Below are positions 18,375 through 28,234 of a stretch of DNA of 64,000 bases, piece after piece (the first letter of the stretch is position 1; each line of letters starts with the position of its first letter). Below the pieces are notes generated by a model. The model had not been told where the DNA came from, did no database searches, and saw only the letters and a list, made by a program, of their open reading frames with translations. The translations under genes and the position numbers were made by a program. Source of the DNA: Herbinix sp. (GTDB lineage: Bacteria > Bacillota > Clostridia > Lachnospirales > Lachnospiraceae). Where the stretch lies: the NCBI GenBank assembly GCA_029256105.1, contig JAQSYO010000001.1, forward strand, positions 62,001 to 126,000, in the 5' to 3' direction.

Positions 18375-18881
18375 ATTAGCGATTTAATGATTAATGAACA
18401 AATCAGGGATAAAGAAATTCGCCTGATTGGTGAAAACGGTGAGCAGTTGGGAATCATGACTGCCAAAGATGCAATGAACCTTGCAAAAGAAGCCAATCTT
18501 GACCTTGTCAAAATTGCTCCAACAGCGAAACCACCGGTTTGTAAGATTATCGACTACGGTAAATACAAATACGAATTGGCAAGAAAAGATAAAGAAGCCA
18601 AGAAGAAGCAGAAAGTTACCGAGGTCAAAGAAATTCGTTTATCACCGAATATTGATGACAACGACTTGAACACAAAGGCGGAACAGGCAAGAAAGTTCAT
18701 AACAAAAGGCGATAAAGTAAAAGTTGCATTGCGTTTTCGTGGTCGTGAAATGGCTCATACGTCATCCTCAAAAGTAATCTTAGACAATTTCTTTGCAAAG
18801 CTCGAGGATATCGCAGTAGTTGAAAAAGCGGCAAAACTCGAAGGAAGAAATATGATTATGTTCTTAACAGAAAAACGTTAA
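18375..18881 (+). CDS. infC: Translation initiation factor IF-3 (AUU start)
   Basis: A 168-residue factor that binds the 30S subunit and checks start-codon fidelity. Sequence from INEQIRDKEIRLIGENGEQLG through the lysine-rich linker to FRGREMAH and MIMFLTEKR is diagnostic. The first ATG in frame (18387) is 19 nt from any Shine-Dalgarno sequence, whereas ATT at 18375 lies 7 nt after GGAGGTG (18361-18367) and gives the usual I/S-D-L-M-INEQIR start. Use of AUU is the known autoregulatory feature of infC, since IF-3 rejects non-standard starts. It heads the operon with rpmI and rplT. Confidence 0.95.
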   Translation: MSDLMINEQIRDKEIRLIGENGEQLGIMTAKDAMNLAKEANLDLVKIAPTAKPPVCKIIDYGKYKYELARKDKEAKKKQKVTEVKEIRLSPNIDDNDLNTKAEQARKFITKGDKVKVALRFRGREMAHTSSSKVILDNFFAKLEDIAVVEKAAKLEGRNMIMFLTEKR

Positions 18882-18973
18882 AATACTAAATATAACAGCA
18901 TTTTGGAAGGTTGTCATACAAGCTTTAGACAACCTAACCGGCTGTATTAATTATTTAAGGAGGAAATTATATT

Positions 18974-19171
18974 ATGCCAAAGTTAAAAACAAGTAGAGCA
19001 GCAGCGAAGCGTTTCAAGATTACAGGTACAGGAAAGCTTAAAAGAATGAAAGCTGGCAAGAGTCATATATTAACAAAGAAAACTACAAAAAGAAAAAGAA
19101 ATCTTAGAAAAGCAACTATGACTGATTCAACGAATATCAAAAACATGAAGAAAATCTTACCATATCTTTAA
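18974..19171 (+). CDS. rpmI: 50S ribosomal protein L35
   Basis: A 65-residue, very basic protein ([15 protein letters not shown]...[14 protein letters not shown]), a full match to bacterial L35 in length and motif. AAGGAGG precedes the ATG. It is the second gene of the infC operon, 92 bp after infC and 27 bp before rplT. Confidence 0.97.
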   Translation: MPKLKTSRAAAKRFKITGTGKLKRMKAGKSHILTKKTTKRKRNLRKATMTDSTNIKNMKKILPYL

Positions 19172-19198
19172 GAGATAGGTGATAAGGAGGAATAGAAC

Positions 19199-19555
19199 AT
19201 GGCAAGAATTAAAGGCGGAATGAACGCTAAGAAAAGACATAATAGAGTTTTAAAGCTGGCAAAGGGTTACAGAGGTGCCAGATCCAAACAATATAGAGTA
19301 GCAAAGCAATCAGTTATGAGAGCTTTAACTTCATCTTTCGCGGGCAGAAAAGAGAGAAAGAGACAATTCAGACAATTATGGATTGCTAGAATCAATGCTG
19401 CAGCAAGAATGAACGGATTATCCTACAGTAAATTAATGTATGGATTAAAGTTAGCTAACGTTGATATCAATAGAAAAATGCTTTCTGAAATGGCAATTGA
19501 AGATGCAAAGAGCTTTACAGCTTTAGCAGAGGTTGCTAAATCCAAGCTGGCATAA
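19199..19555 (+). CDS. rplT: 50S ribosomal protein L20
   Basis: A 118-residue protein needed early in 50S assembly that also represses its own operon through the leader. [30 protein letters not shown] begins a textbook L20 pattern and [18 protein letters not shown] is present. AAGGAGG precedes the ATG; a terminator follows. Confidence 0.98.
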   Translation: MARIKGGMNAKKRHNRVLKLAKGYRGARSKQYRVAKQSVMRALTSSFAGRKERKRQFRQLWIARINAAARMNGLSYSKLMYGLKLANVDINRKMLSEMAIEDAKSFTALAEVAKSKLA

Positions 19556-19574
19556 TCTTAAACATAGTTATATA

Positions 19575-19611
19575 GGGAATCGGTGTATCTATTACATCGG
19601 TTCCCTTTTTT
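19575..19611 (+). terminator. Terminator of the infC-rpmI-rplT operon
   Basis: A 12-bp stem GGGAATCGGTGT/ACATCGGTTCCC with one G-T pair, followed by six T. Confidence 0.9.
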
Positions 19612-19682
19612 CGTATCTGCGATTATATATTTGCTGAAAGACCTATATAATAGTGTAAAGGAATAATTTGGAGGGTGCCAAT

Positions 19683-21383
19683 ATGACAATCGAAGAGCGT
19701 GAAAGAATAGTTAGCAATGATTATGCGGATTTATTAATAGCGTATAGCGGGGATCCAAGTGTATTTCAAAACTTTCAGGATGCTACGGTTCACATCATTA
19801 ACTATTTAGATGCGATTGTTCATGTTCCTGTGCAACAGATTACAGATAGCACTATTGTACAGTTGGGATACTCAGTGATGCCCTCCTTATTCGGTTTAAT
19901 TAGTCAGGCCAGTCTGGAGGCCTCCGGTATTATCAGATTACGTAATGTGCCTAATTTTGATCTTCGTGGGCAGGGCGTATTAATTGGTTTCATTGATAGT
20001 GGAATTGATTATACAAATCCAATTTTTATAAAGGCTGATAACACGACGAAAATCGTGTCCATATGGGACCAGACAATTTTCAGTGACAATTATCCGGATA
20101 ATACCTTTTATGGAACGGAATATACAAGAGAACAAATTAATGAAGCGCTACAAAGTGAGACGCCACTTGATATTGTTCCCTCAACGGATGAGATTGGTCA
20201 TGGTACGATGCTTGCAGGAATTGCAGCTGGTAATGAGGTACCGGAGAGCGGATTTTATGGTGTTGCCCCGGATGCGGAGCTAGTTGTTGTTAAACTAAAG
20301 CCAGCGAAGACCTATCTGAGAAACTTCTTTCGAATACCGGAAAATGTACCGTGCTATCAAGAAAATGACATTTTATTTGCCCTTGAATATATAAGAAGTG
20401 TAGCCATTGCCCAAAATCGGCCAATGGCTTTATGTGTTGCGCTGGGTACCTCGCAAGGCGCTCATGACGGCAGGGGGACCCTAAGTAGCTTTATATCGCT
20501 TCTGGCAGATGATACTGGTTTAGGAGTAACTATTGCAGCAGGAAATGAAGGGAATGCAAGAAGACACTACCGTGGTGTGGTTGATCCAACCATTGGATTT
20601 GATACAGTAGAACTTTTTATTGGTGAAAATGAAAGTGGATTTTCGATGGAATTGTGGGGTGATTCACCGGGGGTATTTTCTATTGATATCCAGACACCAA
20701 GCGGTGAATATGTACCAAGAATTGTTCCAAGGCTGGACGAAAACAGAGATATTTCATTTATTTTCGAGCAAACGTCTATTATAGTGGATTATCAAATTGT
20801 AGAATCACAAAGTGGGGATCAGCTGATCTTAGTACGGTTTCGTAATCCATCTTCAGGGATATGGAGATTTAATGTTTATGGAAGAGGAGATATCACTGCC
20901 GGTTTTAACATTTGGCTGCCAATGCAGGGATTTATTTCAGATAATACATACTTTATCCGTTCGGATCCTAATATTACAATTCTATCGCTTGGTAATGCGC
21001 GAGTGCCAATTACGGTGACGGCATACAACACGGAGGACGACAGTCTCTATTTAAATGCTAGTAGGGGATTTACAAGAATAGGGATAATCAAACCTGAATT
21101 GGCCGCACCTGGGGTGAATATCACAAGTCCCACTTTAGAGCAAGGCTTTGCAGATGTCACCGGTACTAGTGCCAGTGCGGCGCATACCACTGGGGTTGCT
21201 GCCATGCTGTTGGAATGGGCTATTGTGAGAGGTAATCAACCAGCAATGAATACGTTGGATATGAAGATATTTATGATTAGAGGTGCCAGAAGAAGCATTG
21301 ATATACAGTACCCCAATAGGGATTGGGGCTATGGTATATTAGACGTATTCAATATATTCGATACCCTTAGAAGAGGAGAATAA
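19683..21383 (+). CDS. S8 family serine protease, Csp-like (first copy)
   Basis: A 566-residue subtilase with an intact triad: Asp105 (GFIDSGIDYTNP), His173 (GHGTMLAGIA) and Ser496 (GTSASAAHT). The His and Ser regions are separated by about 320 residues including a beta-rich insertion, the layout of clostridial Csp proteases, which have a jelly-roll insert and process the cortex hydrolase SleC at germination. No signal peptide is seen, also as in Csp. The TTG at 19668 is less likely than the ATG at 19683, 7 nt from GGAGGG. The second copy follows in 23 bp. Germination use is inferred; other Lachnospiraceae roles are unknown. Confidence 0.9.
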   Translation: MTIEERERIVSNDYADLLIAYSGDPSVFQNFQDATVHIINYLDAIVHVPVQQITDSTIVQLGYSVMPSLFGLISQASLEASGIIRLRNVPNFDLRGQGVLIGFIDSGIDYTNPIFIKADNTTKIVSIWDQTIFSDNYPDNTFYGTEYTREQINEALQSETPLDIVPSTDEIGHGTMLAGIAAGNEVPESGFYGVAPDAELVVVKLKPAKTYLRNFFRIPENVPCYQENDILFALEYIRSVAIAQNRPMALCVALGTSQGAHDGRGTLSSFISLLADDTGLGVTIAAGNEGNARRHYRGVVDPTIGFDTVELFIGENESGFSMELWGDSPGVFSIDIQTPSGEYVPRIVPRLDENRDISFIFEQTSIIVDYQIVESQSGDQLILVRFRNPSSGIWRFNVYGRGDITAGFNIWLPMQGFISDNTYFIRSDPNITILSLGNARVPITVTAYNTEDDSLYLNASRGFTRIGIIKPELAAPGVNITSPTLEQGFADVTGTSASAAHTTGVAAMLLEWAIVRGNQPAMNTLDMKIFMIRGARRSIDIQYPNRDWGYGILDVFNIFDTLRRGE

Positions 21384-21406
21384 GTAAAGGAGAGAAGGAG
21401 TGGAGC

Positions 21407-23116
21407 ATGACAGAGGAAGAAAGAATGAAGATAACCAGTAATGATTATGTAGATTTATTGGTGGATTATAATCAAAACATACGGGTTTTTGACCGATTTC
21501 CGAATGCAACAGTGCAGATTATGAATAATCGATTTGCGATTGTGTATGTTCCTATATCGCAACTGACTGCACGTAGTATAGGCCAATATGGTTACTCTGT
21601 AATTCCTGCCTGCTATGGCCTTTGTAGTGAGAGAGGCCTGGAAGCCTCTGGAATTACAAGACTCCGCCGCCTACCGAATTTTGACCTGAATGGACAGGGT
21701 GTAATAATCGGTATTATAGATACGGGAATTGATTATACAAATCCAGTGTTTCTACGTGAAGATGGTACAAGTAAAATAGTAGCAATCTGGGACCAGACGA
21801 TTGAAAGTGCACAGCCACCACTACCATATAATTATGGTACGGAGTATTCAGCAGAAATGATAAATCAAGCGCTAAGCAGCGCAACTCCCCTTGAGATCGT
21901 ACCAAGTGTGGACACCAATGGTCATGGAACTGGGCTAGCCGGCATAGCTGCAGGTTCTGAAAATAGGCAAAACAATTTTATTGGTGTCGTTCCTGCTTCA
22001 GACCTAATCGTCGTTAAACTAAAACAAGCGAAAGCAGCACTAAGAGATTTCTTAGTCATTCCATCAGATGTTCCTGCATATCAGGAAAATGATATTATGT
22101 GGGCATCGCAATATATTATTGCTACGGCAAGAAGTTTAGAACGCCCGGTATCGATATGTATAGGATTGGGTTCCTCGCAAGGAGCACATGATGGACGTGG
22201 TGCACTTGCCGCTTTGCTTTCTTTTAACTCTGATTTTCCAGGAGTAGTTACCTCCATTGCCGCAGGAAATGAAGGCAATCTCAGGAGACATTATTATAGT
22301 GAAATAGATGCAAACATAGGTTACAGTACCGTGGAACTTAATGTAGGAGAAGGTGAAGTTGGATTTAGTATGGAGTTATGGGGTACGGCACCCAATACTT
22401 ATTCAATTGATATTCTGTCACCAACTGGGGAATACATACCTAGAATTTCGGAAAGTTTACGTGTAAACCGTAATATATCTTTTGTATTTGAGCAAACAAC
22501 GATTCAAATAGATTATCTTATGGTAGAATCAGAAACGGGGGATCAATTGATATTATTACGATTTCGCAGTCCCACACCAGGTATCTGGCGCTTTCAGGTT
22601 TATACCAGAGGAGATCTGAAAGGGACATTTCACATATGGCTGCCAATGAATGGGTTTATTACTGATGAGACCTACTTTATACAATCGGATCCTTATACAA
22701 CGGTGACATCCCCTGGTAATTCTTTAGTACCTATCACTGTAACAGCATATAATCCGGACAACAATAATCTGTATCAGGGAGCAGGAAGGGGTTATTCAAG
22801 AATTGGTACCATAAAGCCGGAGTTCGCTGCTCCGGGAGTAAATATTACGGCACCAACACTGGAGCAGGGTTTTGCGCAGATATCCGGAACAAGCGCAGCA
22901 GCGGCTTTCACTGCAGGAGCAACAGCGATGATGCTGGAGTGGGGAATTGTTAGAGGAAATTATCCTGGAATTGACTCAGTAGAGGTGAAAAAATTTATTA
23001 TTAGAGGAGCACAAAGAAATCCAAATATTCTATACCCCAACCGAGATTGGGGATATGGAATTATGGACTTATATAATGTATTTGATGTATTACGGGCGAA
23101 TGTTCAAACGAGCTAA
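21407..23116 (+). CDS. S8 family serine protease, Csp-like (second copy)
   Basis: A 569-residue paralogue of the preceding gene, alignable along its whole length, with triad residues at identical positions: Asp105 (GIIDTGIDYTNP), His173 (GHGTGLAGIA) and Ser496 (GTSAAAAFT). AAGGAG (21395-21400) lies 6 nt before the ATG. Tandem duplication followed by divergence is evident. In Clostridioides difficile one Csp member is a pseudoprotease; here both keep the triad, so both may be active. Confidence 0.9.
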   Translation: MTEEERMKITSNDYVDLLVDYNQNIRVFDRFPNATVQIMNNRFAIVYVPISQLTARSIGQYGYSVIPACYGLCSERGLEASGITRLRRLPNFDLNGQGVIIGIIDTGIDYTNPVFLREDGTSKIVAIWDQTIESAQPPLPYNYGTEYSAEMINQALSSATPLEIVPSVDTNGHGTGLAGIAAGSENRQNNFIGVVPASDLIVVKLKQAKAALRDFLVIPSDVPAYQENDIMWASQYIIATARSLERPVSICIGLGSSQGAHDGRGALAALLSFNSDFPGVVTSIAAGNEGNLRRHYYSEIDANIGYSTVELNVGEGEVGFSMELWGTAPNTYSIDILSPTGEYIPRISESLRVNRNISFVFEQTTIQIDYLMVESETGDQLILLRFRSPTPGIWRFQVYTRGDLKGTFHIWLPMNGFITDETYFIQSDPYTTVTSPGNSLVPITVTAYNPDNNNLYQGAGRGYSRIGTIKPEFAAPGVNITAPTLEQGFAQISGTSAAAAFTAGATAMMLEWGIVRGNYPGIDSVEVKKFIIRGAQRNPNILYPNRDWGYGIMDLYNVFDVLRANVQTS

Positions 23117-23134
23117 TTGCAGTTCGTGAAGTTA

Positions 23135-23839
23135 CTATGATATGGAATGTGTGCCTAAACCAAGAGCTGTGCTTACGGGGAGTGAGAAGCATATACCTTT
23201 TCCCGCTGTTGATAATCCGACCTCTTGAATAATGTTTTCCATGATCGTCTGCTTCTTATCATGAGGTGCAAGAATCATTACAATATCCTTTTCGGGTTGT
23301 ATCGTGATACCAAGAAATTTAGTCGCTTCTTGTGTAGTAAGACCTCTGCCGTGAATCAAAGTACCACCGTTTGCACCTGCCGCAGTAGCAACTTCCATAA
23401 CCTGGCTAAAATATCCGTTATTTACTATCGTTATTATTAAATCGTAAGGTTCATTTTGTGTCATGGGAACACCCTCGCTTTCGCAATTGACTTTTGCTTC
23501 AGAGAAGCTACATAGTTGGGATAATGCACTACTTATACCATTGATAGGAACTGTAAAGGCAATTCCGGTTCCAGGTTTGTTAAGGTTGATCTCGGTACGG
23601 AGTGATTTCAATATATGATGCGCCATTGGTTCTGTAAGGACACTTATAATAATTGCCTTCTTTGGTTCACCAAAGCCGAGTAGGTCGTAAATTTCAGCAT
23701 TGGCCGCACCATGTCCGTGAGTAAGTAAATTAATAGATACTCCATTGGTAAGGAAAAGATCGGATACGGTACAACCGACACTGTAATCTATAATCGTAAA
23801 TAGCGCTAGAATTTTGCAGTTTTGTTGTTTGATTTCCAT
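23135..23839 (-). CDS. Tandem P-II-like regulator paired with the DUF1538 transporter
   Basis: A 234-residue soluble protein with two P-II/GlnB-like ferredoxin folds. Each ends with a strand pattern KPGTGIAFTVPI or TAGKGICFSLPV, and the second has the HGRG loop (TLIHGRGL). P-II proteins bind nucleotides and control transporters and enzymes by docking. AGGAGG lies just before the ATG, which falls within the last 34 bp of the DUF1538 gene, so translation is coupled. I infer it gates the neighbouring transporter. Confidence 0.8.
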   Translation of the reverse strand: MEIKQQNCKILALFTIIDYSVGCTVSDLFLTNGVSINLLTHGHGAANAEIYDLLGFGEPKKAIIISVLTEPMAHHILKSLRTEINLNKPGTGIAFTVPINGISSALSQLCSFSEAKVNCESEGVPMTQNEPYDLIITIVNNGYFSQVMEVATAAGANGGTLIHGRGLTTQEATKFLGITIQPEKDIVMILAPHDKKQTIMENIIQEVGLSTAGKGICFSLPVSTALGLGTHSIS

Positions 23840-25446
23840 TTGTTATCCTCCTGTTCACTTGAGAGGTTGTTCTCTTTACTGTCATCCTCATTATATAACA
23901 AGAAAGTACTGTTATTCAAGGGCATTGTCGCCGGCTCATCCTTATATACAAGAATGACATCTTCGATAAAAGGCACCGCTTCTGCAAGAGACTCGCGTTT
24001 GGATTTAATTTGATATATAAATCCTAAGCATTGAATTGTAATCAGTGGAGTCATTGCCACCATGGCTACAATACCGAAGGCATCGGTCAAAATATTGCCA
24101 CCAATCGCTTCGGTAGCACCCATCGCGAAGGGAAGCAAAAAGGTTGCTGTCATCGGCCCGGAAGCAACTCCACCGGAATCAAAGGCAATCGTGGTGAATA
24201 AGGAGGGTACAAAAAAGCTTAGTGTTAAAGCGATGGCATAACCGGGAATAATTAAGTACCAAATGGAAAGCCCTGTAACGACGCGAAGCATGGCGAGACC
24301 TACGGACGCTGCTACGCCAATTGATAAACTTAGTCCCATGGATTTAGCGGAGATACCACCATCCGTAATGTCTTCTACCTGTTGCTTAAGTACATGAACA
24401 GCGGGTTCCGCAGCGACAATAAAATAACCGATCACCATTCCTAACGGGATTAAGATCCATTGATAAGGACTGTCTGCGATCTGACCGCCAAGCAGGTAAC
24501 CAACTGGCATGAATCCTACATTTACTCCGGTTAGAAAGAGTACTAATCCGATAAAGGTATAGATGAGTCCAACTGAGATTTTTATTAACTGACGTTTTTT
24601 TAAATGTAATGCAAATATTTGAAAGAGGATGAAGAAAAGAATAATTGGAAGAAGAGCGATCAATACCTCCTTCAAATAATCAGGTGTGTGTTTCATAAAG
24701 GAGTGTATTACTTCCCAGAAGCTATTCATCACAGGAGAAGAAATTGCGGTATAACTTCCGGAGGAGGAATCATAGAACATTCCCAATATAAGCACCGTCA
24801 TAATGGGACCGACCGAACAGAGAGCAACCAGACCAAAGCTGTCTTCCTCTGCAGTTTTATCACCACGGACCAGAGAAAGACCGAGGCCGAGAGCCATAAT
24901 GAAGGGTACTGTAATGGGACCGGTTGTTACTCCTCCTGAATCAAAGGCGACAGCAAGGAAATTCTCGTGAGTAAAGGCGGCTAGGATAAATACAATCAGA
25001 TACAAACCAATTAGGATATAGGAAAACTTGATTTGAAATAGGATTCTCAAAAAAGATACAACCAGAAAAATTCCAACACCGATAGCGACAGCAATAATTA
25101 AAGTCATGTCAGGTACTGCAGGGGTTTGTCTTGCTAACACCTTTAAATCAGGTTCAGCAATTGTAATAAATACGCCGATAATAAAGGTAACAACAATAAT
25201 GAGGGGTAATTTGCGTGAACTTGTTAAATGGGAACCGATTTTTTCACCCATAACCATCATGGAAATATCAGCACCCAGAGTAAAAAATGCCATACCGACA
25301 ATCAGAAGAATGGAACCGATTAAAAATAAGAAGATAGAATAGGTAGGCATAGGAGCAATCGTAAAATGTAGAAAAAGTACAATTGCTGTGATTGGGATAA
25401 CAGAGAATAGAGATTCCCTTAGTTTGTTTAGTAGTAATTTTCTCAA
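23806..25446 (-). CDS. DUF1538 membrane transporter, two-repeat
   Basis: A 546-residue protein of about 12-14 helices built from two DUF1538 repeats, each carrying the motif AFDSGGV(T/A)(T/S)GP near its middle. DUF1538 proteins have been reported as Na+/H+ antiporter components (UmpAB); here both halves are fused in one chain. A GTG at 25521 is in frame but lacks a ribosome site; GAGGTG 5 nt before the TTG at 25446 is the better start. It overlaps the P-II-like gene by 34 bp, a two-gene operon. Ion specificity is not visible. Confidence 0.85.
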   Translation of the reverse strand: MRKLLLNKLRESLFSVIPITAIVLFLHFTIAPMPTYSIFLFLIGSILLIVGMAFFTLGADISMMVMGEKIGSHLTSSRKLPLIIVVTFIIGVFITIAEPDLKVLARQTPAVPDMTLIIAVAIGVGIFLVVSFLRILFQIKFSYILIGLYLIVFILAAFTHENFLAVAFDSGGVTTGPITVPFIMALGLGLSLVRGDKTAEEDSFGLVALCSVGPIMTVLILGMFYDSSSGSYTAISSPVMNSFWEVIHSFMKHTPDYLKEVLIALLPIILFFILFQIFALHLKKRQLIKISVGLIYTFIGLVLFLTGVNVGFMPVGYLLGGQIADSPYQWILIPLGMVIGYFIVAAEPAVHVLKQQVEDITDGGISAKSMGLSLSIGVAASVGLAMLRVVTGLSIWYLIIPGYAIALTLSFFVPSLFTTIAFDSGGVASGPMTATFLLPFAMGATEAIGGNILTDAFGIVAMVAMTPLITIQCLGFIYQIKSKRESLAEAVPFIEDVILVYKDEPATMPLNNSTFLLYNEDDSKENNLSSEQEDNKWKSNNKTAKF

Positions 25447-25682
25447 TAAATCACCTCGTAGTTTTCTGTCGGGGAAGCTGAATAATTCTCTATAATATAA
25501 CAATTTATAGAAAATATTCACACTTGTTTACAGGAACAGAACGGAGTGTTATACACCGATACAAGGGTAGTTTACTAAAAAAGTAAGGAGATAGCAACCC
25601 CTAAAAGGTAATTTGTTGGAATTCCTCATAGACGAAGAAGGAGAAATAGTTTAGAATTAAAGTACTTGGGAGGTACCTAAAC

Positions 25683-28085
25683 ATGACAAAACAAAAGCAG
25701 AAGCTTAATTTGCAAAACACTATATTATTAATATTGGGAATAATAGTTATCCTATTTATTATAATAAATGATAATGTGAGTGTTGAGGCAGCTCAAAAAG
25801 TCGCAGTGACATATACAATTAAAACGTCAAGTAATCCCTATAAAAATCAATATAAGACTACGCAAACCTATAATGATAAGACAAAACATTATTACCTGCT
25901 TCGTTCCTATCTGGAACAGATGGAGAAGGATGGCGGTGGTACGCTAATCATAACCAAAGGAACCTATGTTGTAACCAATACGCTTTATATCCCATCGAAT
26001 GTTACTCTCTTACTCAAAGACGGAGTTAAACTAATCAAAGGAAATGATACCGGAACAACCGCTCTGGCTTCCAGCAAATACTTATTTCAACTAATTGCTC
26101 CAAGCAAGTCAGGCAAGACTTCGGTTGCGGCAAAATACGCCGGTGAGTCCGGGATTAAGCTAATAGGAGAGGGAACAGCACAAATTGATTTAAATTATAT
26201 GAAGGATGCTATCGGAATTGTACTTGGCCATAACTTAGATATCACTATTAAGGGAATCACATTTCAGAAGATGAATAACGGGTGCTTTATTAAAATTGGA
26301 GCCTCCAAGGAAGTATCGATTATGGATAACGTATTTCAGTATCATAAAGACTCGGATACTAATAGCAGAGAAGCCATCGCAATCGAGGTACCCGATTTAA
26401 CAACAAAAAGCTTCTCCTACCCTTGGAGTAAGAATGATTTGACCGTTAGTCAAAATATAACGATTCAAAATAATGATTTCCTTCAGCTCGAACGAGCAAT
26501 CGGCAGTTCCAAATATACGGAAGGCAAATATCATAAAAATATACAGATAATAGATAATACGATTACCAAAACTGACTCCTATGCTATTCGTATCTTGAAT
26601 TGGGAGAAGTGTGTGGTGAAGAAAAATCATTTATCTGATATCACGAACAAAGAGGGTTCTCTGAAGGCTATTTTAATCAGTGGAGCAAAAGATCCAACCG
26701 TTACGGAGAACGTATTCCGTGGGGTGGACAGGGCTATTCAAATTATGCCTTGGAAAAATACGAACAGTGGGAACGCATATAAAATCACTTATAATCAGAT
26801 CAATTCGCTTAATAAAGAAAGCCTGTTACATAACACATTACTTGATATGGGGGAATATTATCTACGGTATAACAAAACTTATAACGAATTTACACTGGAT
26901 ACAGAGAAATGGGATATCTCGGATCCTTCGGTTAAGGCTTTCTCGGTCACACCTACTTCAGAAACCTTTCAGAATGCTTTTACCAATTACAGCACCTATA
27001 ACAGTATCACGAAACAGTACTACATGTTAAGGTCCTATCTTGAACAATTAGAGAAAGTAGGCGGGGGAACCCTGACACTGGCAGCAGGAACCTATGAGAT
27101 TTGCAATTCCTTGTATGTACCCTCTCATGTGACCCTTTATTTGGAGGATGGAGTTGTTATTAAAAAGACAGAACAGACCGGAACAGAGGCATTGATTAGT
27201 GCAAAGTCAATTTTCCAATTAGCAGCACCCTTCAAATCAAAGATTGCCGGTGCTTATGGCGATTATAACGGAGAGACCGATATTCAGTTTATCGGGAAAG
27301 GAACTGCCATTATTGATTTGAATTACGTGGCGGATGCCATAGGAATTGTATTTGGACACAATTCAGAGGTATCCATCAGTGGGATAACGTTCCAAAATAT
27401 GAACAGCGGACATTTCATTGAACTGGACGCCTCCAGAGATGTAACAATCGAGAATAATTCCTTTCTTAACCATAAGGCATCCCAGACCGGAATGAAAGAA
27501 GCAATTAATATTGATACCCCGGATAAAAATACAGGAGGCTTCAAGGAAGCTTGGACGAATTATGATTGTACGCCAAATAAGGATATCCTAATTCAAAATA
27601 ATACCTTCAAAGATTTGGAGCGAGCGATAGGAACCCACAAATATTCAGAAGGAAAATACCATGAGAATATTCAAATTATGAATAATAAAATTGAGAATAC
27701 TACCTCAGATGCTATCCGTATCATGAATTGGACGACGCCTATCATAAAAGGAAATGAGATTAAGCATGCCGGTACGGGAACGGACCGAGCGATTCTTGCC
27801 AGCGGAGTAATACATCCGGTTATTACAGGGAATAGCATTATGGATACGCCCAGAGCGATTCAAATCATGCCTTGGAAGAATAGCAATGGAACCGGAATTA
27901 ACAGTAATATCGGTGGGGGTCAGTATGCAATCACCTATAATACGATTAATGAGAATGATATTTCCTTGATGCTACAGAATAGTTTGACCGGAGTGGGAGA
28001 GAATTTTATCCGTATTAATTACACCTATGATATATTTACGAGTGATACGAAGAAGTACTATTTCACTAGCAAATATGTCCAATAA
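25683..28085 (+). CDS. Secreted right-handed beta-helix protein with internal duplication
   Basis: An 800-residue protein. An N-terminal helix (residues 13-30) with a possible cleavage after VEAA suggests secretion. Two roughly 380-residue halves repeat the same order of motifs: HYYLLRSYLEQMEKDGGGT / QYYMLRSYLEQLEKVGGGT, GTAQIDLNYMKDAIGIVLGH / GTAIIDLNYVADAIGIVFGH and RAIQIMPWKN in both. The rung pattern fits pectate-lyase-like beta-helices acting on polysaccharide. No catalytic residues are identified, so lyase, hydrolase or binding roles remain open. GGAGG precedes the ATG. Confidence 0.8.
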   Translation: MTKQKQKLNLQNTILLILGIIVILFIIINDNVSVEAAQKVAVTYTIKTSSNPYKNQYKTTQTYNDKTKHYYLLRSYLEQMEKDGGGTLIITKGTYVVTNTLYIPSNVTLLLKDGVKLIKGNDTGTTALASSKYLFQLIAPSKSGKTSVAAKYAGESGIKLIGEGTAQIDLNYMKDAIGIVLGHNLDITIKGITFQKMNNGCFIKIGASKEVSIMDNVFQYHKDSDTNSREAIAIEVPDLTTKSFSYPWSKNDLTVSQNITIQNNDFLQLERAIGSSKYTEGKYHKNIQIIDNTITKTDSYAIRILNWEKCVVKKNHLSDITNKEGSLKAILISGAKDPTVTENVFRGVDRAIQIMPWKNTNSGNAYKITYNQINSLNKESLLHNTLLDMGEYYLRYNKTYNEFTLDTEKWDISDPSVKAFSVTPTSETFQNAFTNYSTYNSITKQYYMLRSYLEQLEKVGGGTLTLAAGTYEICNSLYVPSHVTLYLEDGVVIKKTEQTGTEALISAKSIFQLAAPFKSKIAGAYGDYNGETDIQFIGKGTAIIDLNYVADAIGIVFGHNSEVSISGITFQNMNSGHFIELDASRDVTIENNSFLNHKASQTGMKEAINIDTPDKNTGGFKEAWTNYDCTPNKDILIQNNTFKDLERAIGTHKYSEGKYHENIQIMNNKIENTTSDAIRIMNWTTPIIKGNEIKHAGTGTDRAILASGVIHPVITGNSIMDTPRAIQIMPWKNSNGTGINSNIGGGQYAITYNTINENDISLMLQNSLTGVGENFIRINYTYDIFTSDTKKYYFTSKYVQ

Positions 28086-28208
28086 AAATATTTAATTAAA
28101 ATATAATTAAAATTATTAGATGTTGAAGATTAATATTGCAGAATATCGTTATATGAAGTATGATGAATGCGTAAATTATACCAAAATTAGCATAATCGTG
28201 GGAGGTTA

Positions 28209-28234
28209 GTGTGAAAAATCAAGATTTTTCACAC
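28209..28234. repeat. 26-bp perfect palindrome at the start of the 28-codon ORF
   Basis: GTGTGAAAAATC and its complement GATTTTTCACAC are separated by AA. It begins 3 nt after GGAGG and contains the GTG start of the small ORF, so in RNA it would fold the start codon into a stem, or in DNA serve as an operator. Confidence 0.8.
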
